Shown: piece after piece, positions 10,741 to 21,475 of the stretch
How positions within the stretch are numbered: position 1 is the stretch's first letter
Layout: every line of letters begins with the position of its first letter
From: Blastocladiella emersonii ATCC 22665
Taxonomy: Eukaryota; Blastocladiomycota; Blastocladiomycetes; Blastocladiales; Blastocladiaceae
NCBI GenBank assembly: GCA_025594325.1
Contig: JANHCV010000014.1
Coordinates: 1,178,001-1,242,000 of the forward strand
Direction: 5' to 3'
DNA: 64,000 nucleotides
Position numbers and translations under genes: made by a program
Notes under the pieces: model-generated
The model's database searches: none
What the model saw: only the letters and a program-made list of their open reading frames with translations
What the model was told of the DNA's origin: nothing

Positions 10741-11610
10741 ATGAATTTCAATCCGTCCTTCGCAATCCACGACTCGCCCTTCGGCCTGCCCACCGTCTCG
10801 GCCAAGGACGCAATCGACTCGATCTTGTCCTCTTACGGCCGAGTTTCGAGACTCTCCCTGAGGCTTACGGAGGAACAGCGTGTCATTCATGTCTCGCGCT
10901 ATCTGGTCGATGTGGTAGAGTATGAGCATGCCCAGGTCCTCGGCCTAGAGGACGCGTGGTCCATGGCCACCGCCACCGCGCCTGGGCCTCATGCCCAGCG
11001 CCGCCTCGTCAACCTCAAGGCTGCACTCGACACGTTCATCCTGGCCACCCGGCTCTACTGCCGGCCGGACCTGGACAGTTTCAATCCGGCGCTCGCGTGT
11101 GCGATCCACAAGGTCATCGGCCGCGATATCATTACCAACGCCGGGCAGTACCACCAGCGCGAAGCGCTCCCGGCTGGTGGCCACCGCGCGTACGCACCGC
11201 CCGAAGTGATCGCGTCCTCGTTAAAGAAGCTGTTTGCCGGCACGCGTGAGGCCTTGCGTGCTGTCCCCTCGCCGATCACAACGGCCGATCATGTCCAGTC
11301 CGTGGTGCAGATCGCGACCAGCTTCCTTGCTGTCTTCCTATATATTCACCCCTTCTCAAACGGCAACGGGCGCACGGCCCGCTTGCTGCTGTCGTGGATG
11401 CTCACGGAGCTCTCGCCCGTTCCAGTGTCGCTCCACGGGATTGGCGGGCAGTACACGCGCGAGCACTACATTATTGCTTGCGCGAGCGCCTACGAGGGCC
11501 CCGAACATCTTGGTCGCCTGGTTGCCGACAGCATTCGCCGAACGCTCTTCTTTGTCCTTGAGCATCTCGGTGGTATGCCAGCCGAAGACGAGAGCTTGGC
11601 ATCTGAGTAA
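10741..11610 (+). CDS. Fic-domain protein (putative AMP/nucleotidyl transferase)
   Basis: Single-exon gene of 289 residues. Fic enzymes transfer AMP or related groups from nucleotides to hydroxyl side chains of target proteins. The signature is IHPFSNGNGRTARLL (about 11345-11390), with catalytic His, Phe, the GNGR phosphate loop and the distal Arg. The usual D/E before GN is Asn here. An upstream helix LTEEQRVIHVSRYLVDVVEYEHAQ and the segment CRPDLDSFNPALACAIHKVIG fit the helical Fic fold. I see no clear inhibitory S/TxxxEG/N motif and no TPR, signal or transmembrane segment, so this is not an obvious FICD orthologue. An intronless gene of this class could be an old transfer from bacteria, but base composition matches its neighbours. 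Confidence 0.85.
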   Translation: MNFNPSFAIHDSPFGLPTVSAKDAIDSILSSYGRVSRLSLRLTEEQRVIHVSRYLVDVVEYEHAQVLGLEDAWSMATATAPGPHAQRRLVNLKAALDTFILATRLYCRPDLDSFNPALACAIHKVIGRDIITNAGQYHQREALPAGGHRAYAPPEVIASSLKKLFAGTREALRAVPSPITTADHVQSVVQIATSFLAVFLYIHPFSNGNGRTARLLLSWMLTELSPVPVSLHGIGGQYTREHYIIACASAYEGPEHLGRLVADSIRRTLFFVLEHLGGMPAEDESLASE

Positions 11611-12472
11611 ACCAGCAACAGTCAGCGTATTCGCCACCTTTTTCCGGACTCAAATAAATCTATGACCTAAGGGCGAGTGTGTTGGGCTAGATCAACGGAA
11701 GGATTTGTCGAGGATTCGAGTTGCTCACAGGCAGAAAAGTTCCGCGTCTCGAAAGGTAGCGATGACTGCGACGTTTGAAGTGAGGCTCTCATGACAACTC
11801 CGTCTCGACTCTCATGCCTCCAGACAGCGGCATTCCGACGGCCCAACTTAGTTATACAAGACTTGCTGCAAGCGAGCCAGAAACTTCATTCAGCGCCGTC
11901 AGCAACGCACTTCCTCCAGAGGACGCACGAGCTTGTGTGCGCCATGTCCGCTGTTGAGAAACCGCTCTTTGTCACGGCTGCTGACCGGTTTACGTCCGAG
12001 AATGTATTCATGTATCGTTAGTACTTTGAAGAAGGCCAGGTAGTGGCCACCCGCCGGCCGGGCAACCATGCAATACTGGAGCCGGTTCTGCGGGTGAAGC
12101 GTTTGAAGAGGAGGTCGCTGATTCACGAGACTGCAATTCAAGAGTTGTTAGTCGAGCTTGAGCACAAGTGCCTCCTCATCGAAAGCAAGAGCTTTGCTGG
12201 CGACGGGGCTCGGGCAAACGGCGGTGACCCCGCGTAGCAGCTCAAACTAACCGCCGTGGCCTGGATTATCGGGGCGACATCACACACAAAGTATTCGGAG
12301 GGCGTAACATTGTCGGTGAGCCAGCGTGGGCCGAAAACGCCGGGGGCGGTGCGGCGCGAGACAGCGTGAGACGCGCTCGGAAAACAGGTGACGGCACGTG
12401 GGCAGCTGGGGCCGACCTTTCGCGTCTCGAGCGCGGCGTCGCCGACGGTATGCGACCCCCGCGCTGCCCCCG
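11611..12472. other. Intergenic between Fic and bromodomain genes
   Basis: Two short plus-strand readings (about 11791-12021 and 12043-12237, the latter with IHETAIQELLVELEHKCLL) look weakly protein-like but have no family and no clear splice path. Otherwise nothing recognised. Confidence 0.4.
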
Positions 12473-14293
12473 ATGGATCCCCTCACGTACGCCGACCGCC
12501 TGCACCGCTCCGTGTGAGCCGCCGACCATGCATCTGACACCGCGCAACACCATGGACTCTGCAGGACCGGTGGCTCGCACCACCGCGCCGCGACCGATGC
12601 GCCCTGGTCCGCGCCGCCGCTCGCCCGGGGCTACGGAGCGCTCGCCGGCACCGGCTCCGAGAACTACGACGGCGCTGACAGCGAGGGCAGCGAGGATATC
12701 AACATCCTCGACGACTCTGACGACCAGACCGGCCTCGACGATGCGACCGGCGGAAGCTTGAGCCGGCCGCTCTCCCGCGCCAACAGCGTCTACTCGAGCA
12801 GCGACCTCGGTAGCCACCTGCTCGGCGCGGCGGCTCACTACAACACCGTCGGGCTTCACCCTGGCGGGTACGCGCACGGCTTCACCGATTACACGAGCGA
12901 CGACGATGATGCCGTCAGCGACCTTCCGGGTCTCGATATCGACGAGTCGACGCTTACGCCCGAGCGCTACCGTGCTCCGAGTCGTGGCGAGGGGCCAGTC
13001 GCGCCGAAATCCGTGGCTTCGACCCCTGCTCAACCGCTCTCAACCGCTGCTGACCAAGCCCGTCCCCCGCGCCGTGCAGCTGCCATCGCAAACACGCTCG
13101 TCACCAATGTCCGTGCACAGTTCGCGGGCGACTTTGCCGACGACACGTCGAACTTCTCGCCGCCCGCCGCCGCCGGCCCAAACGGCCGCCGCCGAAAGCG
13201 GCGCGACCTGTACAACACGCTTTCGCGCGCCATGGAGACGATGATGCGGCGTGACTCGTACGGCTTCTTTACCGCGCCCGTCAACGCGTCCGAGGTCCCC
13301 GAGTATCTGACCATCATCGAGCAGCCCATGGATCTCGGCACCATGCGCGATAAGATCCGCGCGCGCCTTTACACGTCGCTTGACCAGTTTGAGGCCGACT
13401 TCCGCCTCGTTGTCGACAACTGCAAGACGTTCAACGCGCCCGACTCGGTGTACTGGAAGGCCGCCGACAAGCTCGACGCGTGGGGCTCGCCGTGGTTTGC
13501 GAAAGAGGCGACGTACGAGCACACGATTGACGAGCACGGTACCACCACCGGCGTCGCCGCAGCCCGTATCGCGGCGATCGGCAGCAACTCGCCGAGCGGA
13601 TCTTCGCTCAGCAAACGGTCTTCCGCTCGGTTACGCTCTCAAAACGTGGCCACCGCGTCGTCTCCCGCCCCCGATGCCGCCACACCCAGCGATACCTTCC
13701 GCGGGATCCCGGCCGACGAATGGAAACCGCGCACGGCCGAGCTCTCGCTCGATCCGCCGTACCACTTTGCCGCGGACGGAAGCTGGCTGCCGACCGACGC
13801 TCCGCCGCACCCGCTTCCCGTCGCGACCCCGCGGGGCGGCGGCGGCGTCCCGCGCGGCTTCCCACCGCTACTTCAACCCGCGGTTGCCACGACACCGGCT
13901 CCCGCCGCCGCGCCCGCCTCGCTCACCGACTTTGGCACCTTTGCCTACTCGTCCACGACGCCCATTGACCGCGACCCGGCCACGTTCCGCGCCAAGGACG
14001 CACCGCTCGCGCGGCTGCAAGCAGCCGTGTGGGGCGGCCCACTCGGCGCCGCGTACGCGGCCTCGCTTGCCCAGTTCGTCACGGGCTTGCCGGCGCCCGT
14101 CAACCAGTGGGCTTGGGCCCGCATGGAGGCGCTCAGTTTGAACTCGGCCTCGGTGGCGGCGTTCGCGGCGGCACGGGCGGTTGGAGCGCGGGTCCCTGAT
14201 TACGTCCTTGACGCCGAGGGTGGTGGGGATACGGCCGAGGAGATGGACGTGGACCACGACGACGACGACGACGCCGAGGACGAGTGGGAATAG
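12473..14293 (+). CDS. Bromodomain protein
   Basis: Two exons: 12473-12513 (MDPLTYADRLHRS) and 12565-14293, joined in phase 2 by a 51-nt intron (donor GTGAGC, acceptor CTGCAG). Total 589 residues. Exon 2 opens with an acidic Ser/Asp-rich stretch, then a bromodomain from about 13190 to 13520: LYNTLSRAMETMMRRDSYGFF, a ZA-loop YLTIIEQPMDLGTMRDKI, and NCKTFNAPDSVYWKAADKL. The Asn of FNAP is in the acetyl-lysine-anchoring position. The domain resembles the BRD7/BRD9 type. The C-terminal half is Pro/Ala-rich and ends in an Asp/Glu run (DHDDDDDAEDEWE). Expected role is nuclear reading of acetylated histones, possibly in a chromatin-remodelling complex (inference). Stop is TAG. Confidence 0.88.
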
Positions 14294-14516
14294 TAGTAGC
14301 CAAACCGTGTGCGAGACGTAAGAATGGATATCTGTCTTCATTTCTAGCTCCTGGCGGCGATGGGCCCTGAGGCCTGGCGACGAGTATTCTTCCACAGAGA
14401 CGAGCAGCTCGCGGGTCGTGGAAGGCCCGACAGCGACAAAGACGGAGAATGTTAAGGATGATTCAGATGGCTTCTAGCAAAAGGGGGAATGCACAACAAA
14501 ATGATAGACTCGAGTC

Positions 14517-16487
14517 CTAGTCGGACTTGACCTTGACAGCCGCCGCCGCATCCGCGGTAGCGGCGTTGCGAGCGGCGATCGCGGACAGCGTGCGCGGTGC
14601 GCCGCGCAGCTCGTACCAGCACAGCGGGCCGATGACGTTGACGGCCTTAGCCATGACGCGCGCCTGGCGCCAGAGGGTGCGCGGGAGGGCCCAGATCGGC
14701 TCGCTGCGCAGGAGGTGCCAGGCGCCGTAGGCGGCGACCTGGAAGAAGTGGCGGACGAGGAGCAGCGGCTCGGGCGAGAGGCAGGCGAGGAGGCGGACGG
14801 GCGCAGCGGTGCACTCGCCGCCGAGGCGCAGGTAGTCGAAGGTGGCGCGGCGCAGGTAGCCCATGATGCGGTCGTCGCCGGCCGAGAAGAGCGAGTAGAG
14901 GGCGTTGGCGAGGATGTTGATGACGGACGACAGGCGCTTGCGCTCCCAGTACCACGAGGCGAGGGCGGCGCGGAAGGCCGCGTTGTGGGCCGGGGCAAAG
15001 GTCGGGAAGTCGGCCTTGTTGAGCAGGCGGCGCAGGATGACCACGTCGTTGAGCGCGACCGACATGCCGCCGCCGGTCAGCGGGTGGCGCATGTTGTGGG
15101 CGTCGCCGAGGAGGAGCAGGCCGGGGGTGTCGCCCTGGCGCGAGGGCGGGAGGTACGGGTTGGGCATGATGCGCAGGCGCTGCGACTCGAGGGCGGCAAA
15201 GAAGGCGGGCTGGACCGAGGCGGGGAGCTGCGGTGCGACGTGCGAGCGGAGGTAGTCGGAGAGCTCGCCGTTGCGGTTGGAGGGCAGCTTGGATCCGGGC
15301 ACGTCGACGAGGATGCGGGTGTCGTGAGTGCCAATCTGGTAGAGGAGGATGGGCGAGGGGTCGGCGAGCACGACGTGGCCGTGGTTGGGAGCCGGGAGGG
15401 GCACGTCGTGCAGGATCAGGCCGACAAAGTGCGAGGGCGCCTGCATGGCGGTGCCGAGGGCCTCCTTGCGGAACTTTGAGAAGCAGCCGTCGGCGACGAC
15501 GGTGAGCGGGGCGAGGAACTCGAGGTGGCGCTCGGTGGCGGCGGCAGCGGGTGCCGGTTCAGAGTCGGACGAGGCGGGCGTAGAGGAGGTGCCGCGGGCG
15601 ATGGCGTGGACGCCCAGGATGCGGGGCTCGGTGAGGTCGCGGATCAGGTCGGTGGCGGTGGCCTGGACGACGGAGATGTTGGGGTGTTCGAGGCACTTGC
15701 GGCGCAGGTTCATGATGAAGCGGCCGTGGTGGAACGACTTGCCGCGCGCGGGGAGGGGATCCGCGGAGCCAGATGGGGAGGCGGCGGCAGCGCTCGGCAG
15801 GTCCGGGTAAACGAGGTGGCACGTCTCGTCCTTGTCGACGACGACGTAGCCGTGCACGTCGATGGCGTCCATGTTGTCGAGGGTGTCGGCGAGGCCGAGC
15901 TTCTCGAGGGCGAGACAGCCGCCGGGCTGCATGAGCTCGCCGACGATGCGGTCGGGCTCGGAGAGGTCGCGCTCTGTGAGGCGGGCGGGGGTCGGCGGTT
16001 AGCAACTGGCTTGTCCGAGAGGCGATCCGCGAGACGCGACGCGATATCGCGTGACCGCGGGCGTCGAAGCGGGCCACGTGGGCGGAGACGCGTCGCGCCG
16101 AGCGATCGGCGGCCGGGGCAGAGGCGATGCGGCGTGCCGTGCATCGCATCCAGCGCAGGCGAGGTCCACGCGCACGCAGGACCCCGTACCTGCGACCTCG
16201 CTCAGGAGTGCAACCACCCACGGTCAGCGATCAGTCAGTGGAGGAGGAGCGTACCAAGGAGCGCGACGTTGCGGCCGTCCTCTGCGAGCGCGTAGGCGAG
16301 GGCGGATCCGGCGACGCCGGCGCCGACAATGACCACGTCGTGAGACGACTAGCGGCGGAGCGCGCGGATCAGGGCGAGATACGCGATCAGGAGCGAGGCA
16401 AAGCGGGCGTGAGCGCTACGGCAAGGATCAGAGCTACGGGTAGACGCGTACGGCGTGGTACTCGGGCGTAGTTGCGGTCGGTGCCAT
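14517..16487 (-). CDS. SQLE: Squalene epoxidase (squalene monooxygenase)
   Basis: FAD enzyme that converts squalene to 2,3-oxidosqualene, the first oxygenation in sterol synthesis, on the ER membrane. Three exons: 16452-16487 (MAPTATTPEYHA), 16255-16348 and 14517-15973, joined in phase 0 and phase 1, with GTACGC donors and TAG/CAG acceptors. Product is 528 residues. The Rossmann FAD motif is VVIVGAGVAGSALAYALAEDGR (exon 2). Exon 3 begins LSEPDRIVGELMQPGGC, diagnostic of the family. The second FAD motif is GLLLLGDAHNMRHPLTGGGMSVALND. The C-terminal hydrophobic region is the likely membrane anchor. The length fits fungal and animal enzymes (about 500-575). It is divergent with a fatty-acid desaturase gene. 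Confidence 0.95.
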
Positions 16488-17707
16488 GGCGAGTGGGTGG
16501 TGATAGTGGGTTTCGGGTCGGTTGAGCAGAGGAGCGAGTCGGTCGAGTCGGCAAGTCGGTGCAGTGGGTGAGGGAGGTTGCGCGAGGCGAGGAGCGAGAG
16601 GGATCGCCGAGAAGGTTGTTGGACTTGTCGGCGGGGGAGGGAGGAGAGCGCGGGAGCGGCGACGGGCGGCGGCGCGGGGGAGGATGAGAGCGGGATTCAC
16701 GTGTGCGCGCGTCGAGCGCCAGAGCGCCACAGCGGCAAACTCAACTCATTTTTCGAGTTGGCGGCGGCGATGGCGGCGGGGTCGAATCAGGGTCGGATCC
16801 GGCGACGGAGAACAGGTCGAAGGTGCGCGAGGGTGACGCGCGGCGCGTCAGGGCGCGTCACGGCGCGCCGGCAGCCGCGTCAAAGGGGCACTCGACACGC
16901 GTGGGAGCGCGCCCGCCGCGCCCTGCCATCAAAGCTAAACGCTGCTCGGCTCTGCTCGGGAACGCAGGGGCAGAGGGGAGGCGAGCGACCAGCGGCCAGC
17001 GCAGCGACCAGCGCGGATTCGGCGGCAGCCGTGGCCGGCGTGGCGCAGCTGACTCTCGCCCGCCGCTCCCGCTCCCGCCAGCGCTCCCGCACCGCCCAAT
17101 GCTGCTTCTCCACCGCCCTCCCTCCACCCACCCTCCCACCGCCCAGCACTCCCCTCCTCTCTCGGTGCATCGCGAGCGCAAGTGCCAACCACCCCCGACT
17201 CCTAGCTGAGGTGCGTCCGCCCCGCCCCGCCCCCAACTCGCTCGCCGGCGCGCCCGCGGATGGATGGAACGCCGACATGGACTGGGCCTGCCCCCGAGCG
17301 CGCGGCTCGATGACTGTTGCTCGCTCGCTGCGGCCGCGCCCCAGCCTTGGCGCGCGCCTTGTTCAGTCGACCTGGGCGCCCGCCGTGGCCTTGGCGGTGA
17401 CTGCGATGCCCGTCGCCAACCATCTGCTGCGTGGTGCCCGCCCTGCCGCCGCCGCCCGCTTCTCACCCCACGCGCGCGCGCCCGCCCACCACTGACGCGC
17501 TTCGCCCCTCCCTCCCGCTTGTAGCTGCTCCTCTCCCCTCCCGCACTGCTGCTCTGCTCTGCCCTGCACTCCTCTCGTCCATTGATTGATTGCACACGTC
17601 TCGTCTCTTGTTTCGTGTCGACTGCTCGGTTCCACGCGCGCCAACTCTCGCTCGCCCCTCCTCCCCCACTCCCCGCGCCGATCATCACTCGCCGTATCAC
17701 CCCCACC
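16488..17707. promoter_or_regulatory. Divergent region between SQLE and desaturase genes
   Basis: 1.2 kb of very GC-rich DNA that should hold both promoters. Open frames on both strands here are Arg/Ala/Gly-rich and not convincing. ATCACCCCCACC directly before the desaturase ATG (17697-17707) resembles a sterol response element with one extra C, but this is weak evidence. Confidence 0.45.
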
Positions 17708-19159
17708 ATGACCGCGCTCGACGTCTCCACCGCCGATCGCGTCGTCGCCGACACGGCCACCACCGAGTCCAGATCCGGCCCCGCCGAGTCCTTCATTGCA
17801 CACACCCCCGACACGCTCTACGCCCGCATCCACGGCAAGTGGTACGACCTGCGCGAGTTCCGCGACCGCCACCCCGGCGGGCCCGTCGCCATCGGCCTCG
17901 TCTCGGGCCGCGACGCCACGGTCCTCTTCGAGTCCTACCACCCCTTTGCCAGCCCGACCGCCATGGCCGCCACCCTCAAGCGCTACCTCGTCGCCGACGC
18001 CGACGCCGCCCGCCTCCGCACCATCGAGGAGGAGGCCGGCCTGCCGCCCGTCGACGACCTCTTCGACTGGCCCGAGGGCGGCTCGCCGTTCGCCCGCGAC
18101 CTCAAGGCCGCCGTCCGCGACTACTTTGACGCCGAGGCCAAGCGCCGCGGCGTGTCCTTCCGCCAGGCCATGAAGGGCACCCCGCTCCGCCACGTGCACC
18201 TGGCGCTCCTCGCCGCCACCACCATCGCCTCGATCGCCTTCATGGTCCGCGGCTCGGTCCTCGCCATGTTCGTGACCCCGCTCGCCGCCTGGATCACCGC
18301 CGCCAACGTGTTCCACGACGCGTCGCACTTTGCCCTCGCCAAGTCGCCCCTCGTCAACTGGCTTGCCTCCTACGGCTTCCCCTACTTCTCCTCGCCCACC
18401 ACCTGGGGCCTCCAGCACATCATCGGCCACCACGCCTACCCGAACCTCGCCTACCTCGACCCCGACGTCGCCCACACCCGCCACCTGCGCCGCGACCACC
18501 CGAAATTCCCCTGGGCCGAGCCCCACCGCGAGCAGGGAAAGTGGTACCGCATGGCGCCCCACATCTTCCTCGCCACCACCTTCGGCATGAACATCTCCAA
18601 CGAGGTCGAGACTGCCGTCGCCGACAGCTACAACGACGCGGTCCCCGTCGGCCCGCGCACCCTGCTCCGCAACCTCGTCCACTTTGCCGGCCGCGCCCTC
18701 ACCATCACCACCATGCTCGGCTGGCCCTTCCTCGCCCTGCCCAACGAGTCGGTCGGCCTGCGCCTCGCCTTTGCCCTCGTGCCCTCCTTCCTCTTCTCGT
18801 TCCTCTTCATGGTCAACACCCAGGTCAACCACCTCACCCCGGACCACATTGACGCCTACTCGCGCGACTGGTTCAAGCACCAGGTCATCACCGCCCAGAA
18901 CTTTGGCCCCGGCTCCGCCTTCCACTTCTGGATGTCGGGCGGCCTCAACCACCAGCTCGAGCACCACCTCTTCCCCGGCATCAACCACATCCACCTGCGC
19001 GCCCTCCAGCCCCGCGTCCTCGACATCTGCCGCAAGCACGGCGTCAAGTACACCATGGCCTCGGGCTACGTCGAGGCCGTCAAGAACTACATGGCCCACA
19101 CCTTCAACATGGCCGTGCAGCCAAAGGACATGGTCGACGCCAAGCTCAAGGCCGAGTAA
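17708..19159 (+). CDS. Cytochrome b5-fused front-end fatty acid desaturase
   Basis: Single-exon gene of 483 residues that puts a double bond between an existing one and the carboxyl end of a polyunsaturated acyl chain. The N-terminal cytochrome b5 domain has the haem motif HPGG at about residue 57 and a second His in SYHPF. The desaturase part has three histidine boxes: HDASH (about 203), HIIGHH (about 237) and QLEHH (about 417). Gln in place of the first His of box 3 is the mark of front-end (delta-4/5/6) enzymes. Several hydrophobic helices lie between them. Regioselectivity cannot be read from sequence. The start is the first ATG after CCCCACC. Codons are almost all G/C-ending, stronger than in neighbours. 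Confidence 0.93.
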   Translation: MTALDVSTADRVVADTATTESRSGPAESFIAHTPDTLYARIHGKWYDLREFRDRHPGGPVAIGLVSGRDATVLFESYHPFASPTAMAATLKRYLVADADAARLRTIEEEAGLPPVDDLFDWPEGGSPFARDLKAAVRDYFDAEAKRRGVSFRQAMKGTPLRHVHLALLAATTIASIAFMVRGSVLAMFVTPLAAWITAANVFHDASHFALAKSPLVNWLASYGFPYFSSPTTWGLQHIIGHHAYPNLAYLDPDVAHTRHLRRDHPKFPWAEPHREQGKWYRMAPHIFLATTFGMNISNEVETAVADSYNDAVPVGPRTLLRNLVHFAGRALTITTMLGWPFLALPNESVGLRLAFALVPSFLFSFLFMVNTQVNHLTPDHIDAYSRDWFKHQVITAQNFGPGSAFHFWMSGGLNHQLEHHLFPGINHIHLRALQPRVLDICRKHGVKYTMASGYVEAVKNYMAHTFNMAVQPKDMVDAKLKAE

Positions 19160-19385
19160 GCGTGCCCCCCGCGTGTGTCCTCGCACCCTCCTCATCTACC
19201 CTACCCCTCGTCCTCGCACCTCTGTCGTCGCGCGCGCGCTAGTCGCACGCAGTTTTGGCCAATCCCCTCCCCCCTTCGCCACCCTGCCTGCCTCTCTCGG
19301 CCCCGATCTGTCACGCACATTTTACTTTTCTACATAGAGACCTGACCCATTGTTTGCACACACACACTCTCCTTCGTTCGTCACC

Positions 19386-20231
19386 TCACAGTCCACCACC
19401 ACCTCGTGCCCACCCGTCCCGGCCGGGCGCGTCGCCGCCAACCCGCGGGGCCCGCGTCGGTGCCTGCGTGGCCAGCACGCCGAGCGCCTTGAGCTGGAGT
19501 CGCTGCAGCTCGGCAACGTGGTCCAGGAGCTCGGCGTTCAGCGTCGCCGCCTCGGTGAGCCCTGGTGCGCGCGGTGAGGTGGCGGCCGACGCGTACATCT
19601 CGAGGTCGTGAAGCGTCATGGTCAGCGGCGTGATCCCCGGCATCGCGCTGGGCAGCCGAGGCGCGCGGTGCGGGTGGTCGCTCGGGTTTGGGTGTGGGAT
19701 GGTGAGGGTAGGCGGGCGCGGGGCGCGATCTTTGACGGCTTCTGCACGGCTTGTTCTTTTCGATGGAGAGGTCGCGAGGATACTCTGCTCGAGGCCCGCG
19801 GCCGCTTCGAGTACGCCGAGCCGACTCTGCGCGAGCTGCAGCTGGCCTTCAGCCCGCTCACGCGCCTGGACCTCGCGCTCGTACTTGAGCTTGAGCTCGT
19901 GGAACTCGTCCACTGCCTTGCGGACGGCTGGCCGGGTATGGAGGTCAGTAAGTGCCCAGGCGACCTTGCTCGCACACGCGTGCGTACCTGTCGAGATCCG
20001 CTGGAACATTTCCTCCTTAGACCGGAGCCGGTCCGTAAGCCGCTCATTGTCCAGGCGCAGTGTAGCGACCTCATTCTGAAGCGCTTCGCACTTGGCGGCG
20101 CTCCCGGCCGCGGCCTCCTGGAAGGCAGAGCTCCGCTCGTACGCGGCACTCGAAGCGCGCTGCAGCGCCTCGAGCGTCTTGACCAGGCGCCGGTTCTCCT
20201 CCTCGAGCTGGGCCAAGGTGTGATGGCTCAT
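19386..20231 (-). CDS. Coiled-coil protein, unrecognised
   Basis: Starts MSHHTLAQLEEENRRLVKTLEALQ, a clear heptad pattern that continues for about 100 residues, resumes in a second coiled segment (DEFHELKLKYEREVQARERAE) and ends with a Ser/Pro/Gly-rich tail. The whole span is open, but 19928-19987 is probably a 60-nt intron (donor GTACGC, acceptor CCAG, phase 1). Its removal joins RIST to AVRKAVDEF and keeps frame, giving about 261 residues instead of 281. Divergent from RABL2 across 277 bp. A cytoskeletal or ciliary role is possible from context only. Confidence 0.65.
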   Translation of the reverse strand: MSHHTLAQLEEENRRLVKTLEALQRASSAAYERSSAFQEAAAGSAAKCEALQNEVATLRLDNERLTDRLRSKEEMFQRISTGTHACASKVAWALTDLHTRPAVRKAVDEFHELKLKYEREVQARERAEGQLQLAQSRLGVLEAAAGLEQSILATSPSKRTSRAEAVKDRAPRPPTLTIPHPNPSDHPHRAPRLPSAMPGITPLTMTLHDLEMYASAATSPRAPGLTEAATLNAELLDHVAELQRLQLKALGVLATQAPTRAPRVGGDAPGRDGWARGGGGL

Positions 20232-20508
20232 GTTGTTCTCATGTGTTTATCATCTAGTGCAAGCTCGATCAGGGAGGGAATGCAGCGCGCGAACTGCCTC
20301 CGCGGAGCTGCGAGACACGCGAGACAGTCGCGTGTGGCCGTCACCTGATCGCGGCGCTCCACGCGTCGCGTCGCGTCGCGTCGCGCGCTCGCGCACCTCC
20401 CGTCGCTGCCAAGTCTCGATCACGCATCAAAGCTTCTCGCACAACCACTACCACTCCACGCAAAGCTCATGTAAACTGCCGACGGACCGGCTCACGCGCC
20501 ACCTCAAC
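20232..20508. promoter_or_regulatory. Divergent promoter, coiled-coil gene / RABL2
   Basis: 277 bp shared by two divergent genes. It includes a CGCGT pentamer run (about 20358-20388), similar to GTCGC runs upstream of other genes in the window (for example about 34678-34700). Confidence 0.4.
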
Positions 20509-21324
20509 ATGCCAGCCCCTGCTCCCGCGCCAGCCCCCGCGGCGCCGTCAGACTTGAAGATCATCCTGCTGGGCGATTCCGCCGTGGGCAAAAGCAAGCT
20601 CATGGAGCGATTTCTCGTCTCCGGCTACTCGCACGTCACGTCGTCGAGTACGGACCGCCAGTGACCTGGAGCGTGGGAGCCCGCCAGCGACGCGGCGCTG
20701 ACCATGCTGCACCCACTCGTAGCGTATGCGCTCAGTCTATTCAAGTACACGACAACGCATCCTGCAACGGGGAAGCCGCTCAACATCGACTTTTTCGACA
20801 CGGCCGGTCAGGAGCGGTTCGCCAGCATGCACGCGAGCTACTACCACGGTTCGTACACCCACCTCCCTCGCGCACGCTGAGACCCGATAAACTGACCCGA
20901 TTGCTTGGCTGTTACATCTAGGGGCCCACGCCTGCCTGCTCGTGTTCGACCTGATGCGGAAAGTGACGTACAAGAACCTCGAGAACTGGTACCACGAGCT
21001 CCGGCAATACCGCCCATCCATCCCCGTCATCATCCTCGCCAACAAGGTCGACGCGCAGCCCGAGATGGCCAAGCGCGACTTCAAGTTTGCCGTGGACAAC
21101 GGCCTCGACCTCAAGTTCGTCAGCGCAAGGTACGCCTTCCTTCCTTCTTGAGTTCGCTGCTCAAGCACGTCACTGACGCTGCGCTACGATACAATAGTGA
21201 CGGAACAAACGTCGTGGAAGCGTTCCAGGACATCATCCAGCGCGCGGTCGCGTACAAGGAGAGCGACCAGCGCGACTTCATGGACGACGTCCTGGAACTG
21301 ATCCGCGACGACGCGCCCCATTGA
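20509..21324 (+). CDS. RABL2: RABL2-type small GTPase
   Basis: Rab-like GTPase that docks on IFT-B and starts intraflagellar transport at the ciliary base. Four exons: 20509-20647, 20723-20848, 20922-21129 and 21198-21324, with donors GTACGG, GTTCGT and GTACGC, all phases consistent, 199 residues. Motifs: P-loop GDSAVGKS, then LMERFLVSGY; switch I region STYALSLFKYTT; DTAGQERFASMHASYYHGAHAC; NKVD; and SASDGTNVVEAF. The strings STYAL, SMHASYYH and KVTYKNL are typical of RABL2 rather than other Rabs. The protein ends DDAPH with no C-terminal prenylation cysteine, as in RABL2. Confidence 0.95.
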
Positions 21325-21475
21325 GGGCAGCCGGAATATACCAACTTCTGCGACGTGCGCGCCTAGTTCCCAATTCAAGCCATGACATGGGTAACGGAGA
21401 AATCAAACGTTCATTGTGTAAATCGATAGCCCCGCTCAAGGACGTCCGCAACGTGGCTGCTCGACGCGCAAGCAC

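Noticed and set aside
14715-15479. Open plus-strand frames opposite squalene epoxidase
   Set aside because: Same GC-driven shadow effect. The minus strand carries both FAD motifs and a consistent splice pattern.
17363-19195. 610-codon open frame on the minus strand opposite the desaturase
   Set aside because: Gly/Val/Glu/Asp-rich shadow caused by near-total G/C third positions in the real desaturase gene. No domain, while the plus strand has all three histidine boxes.
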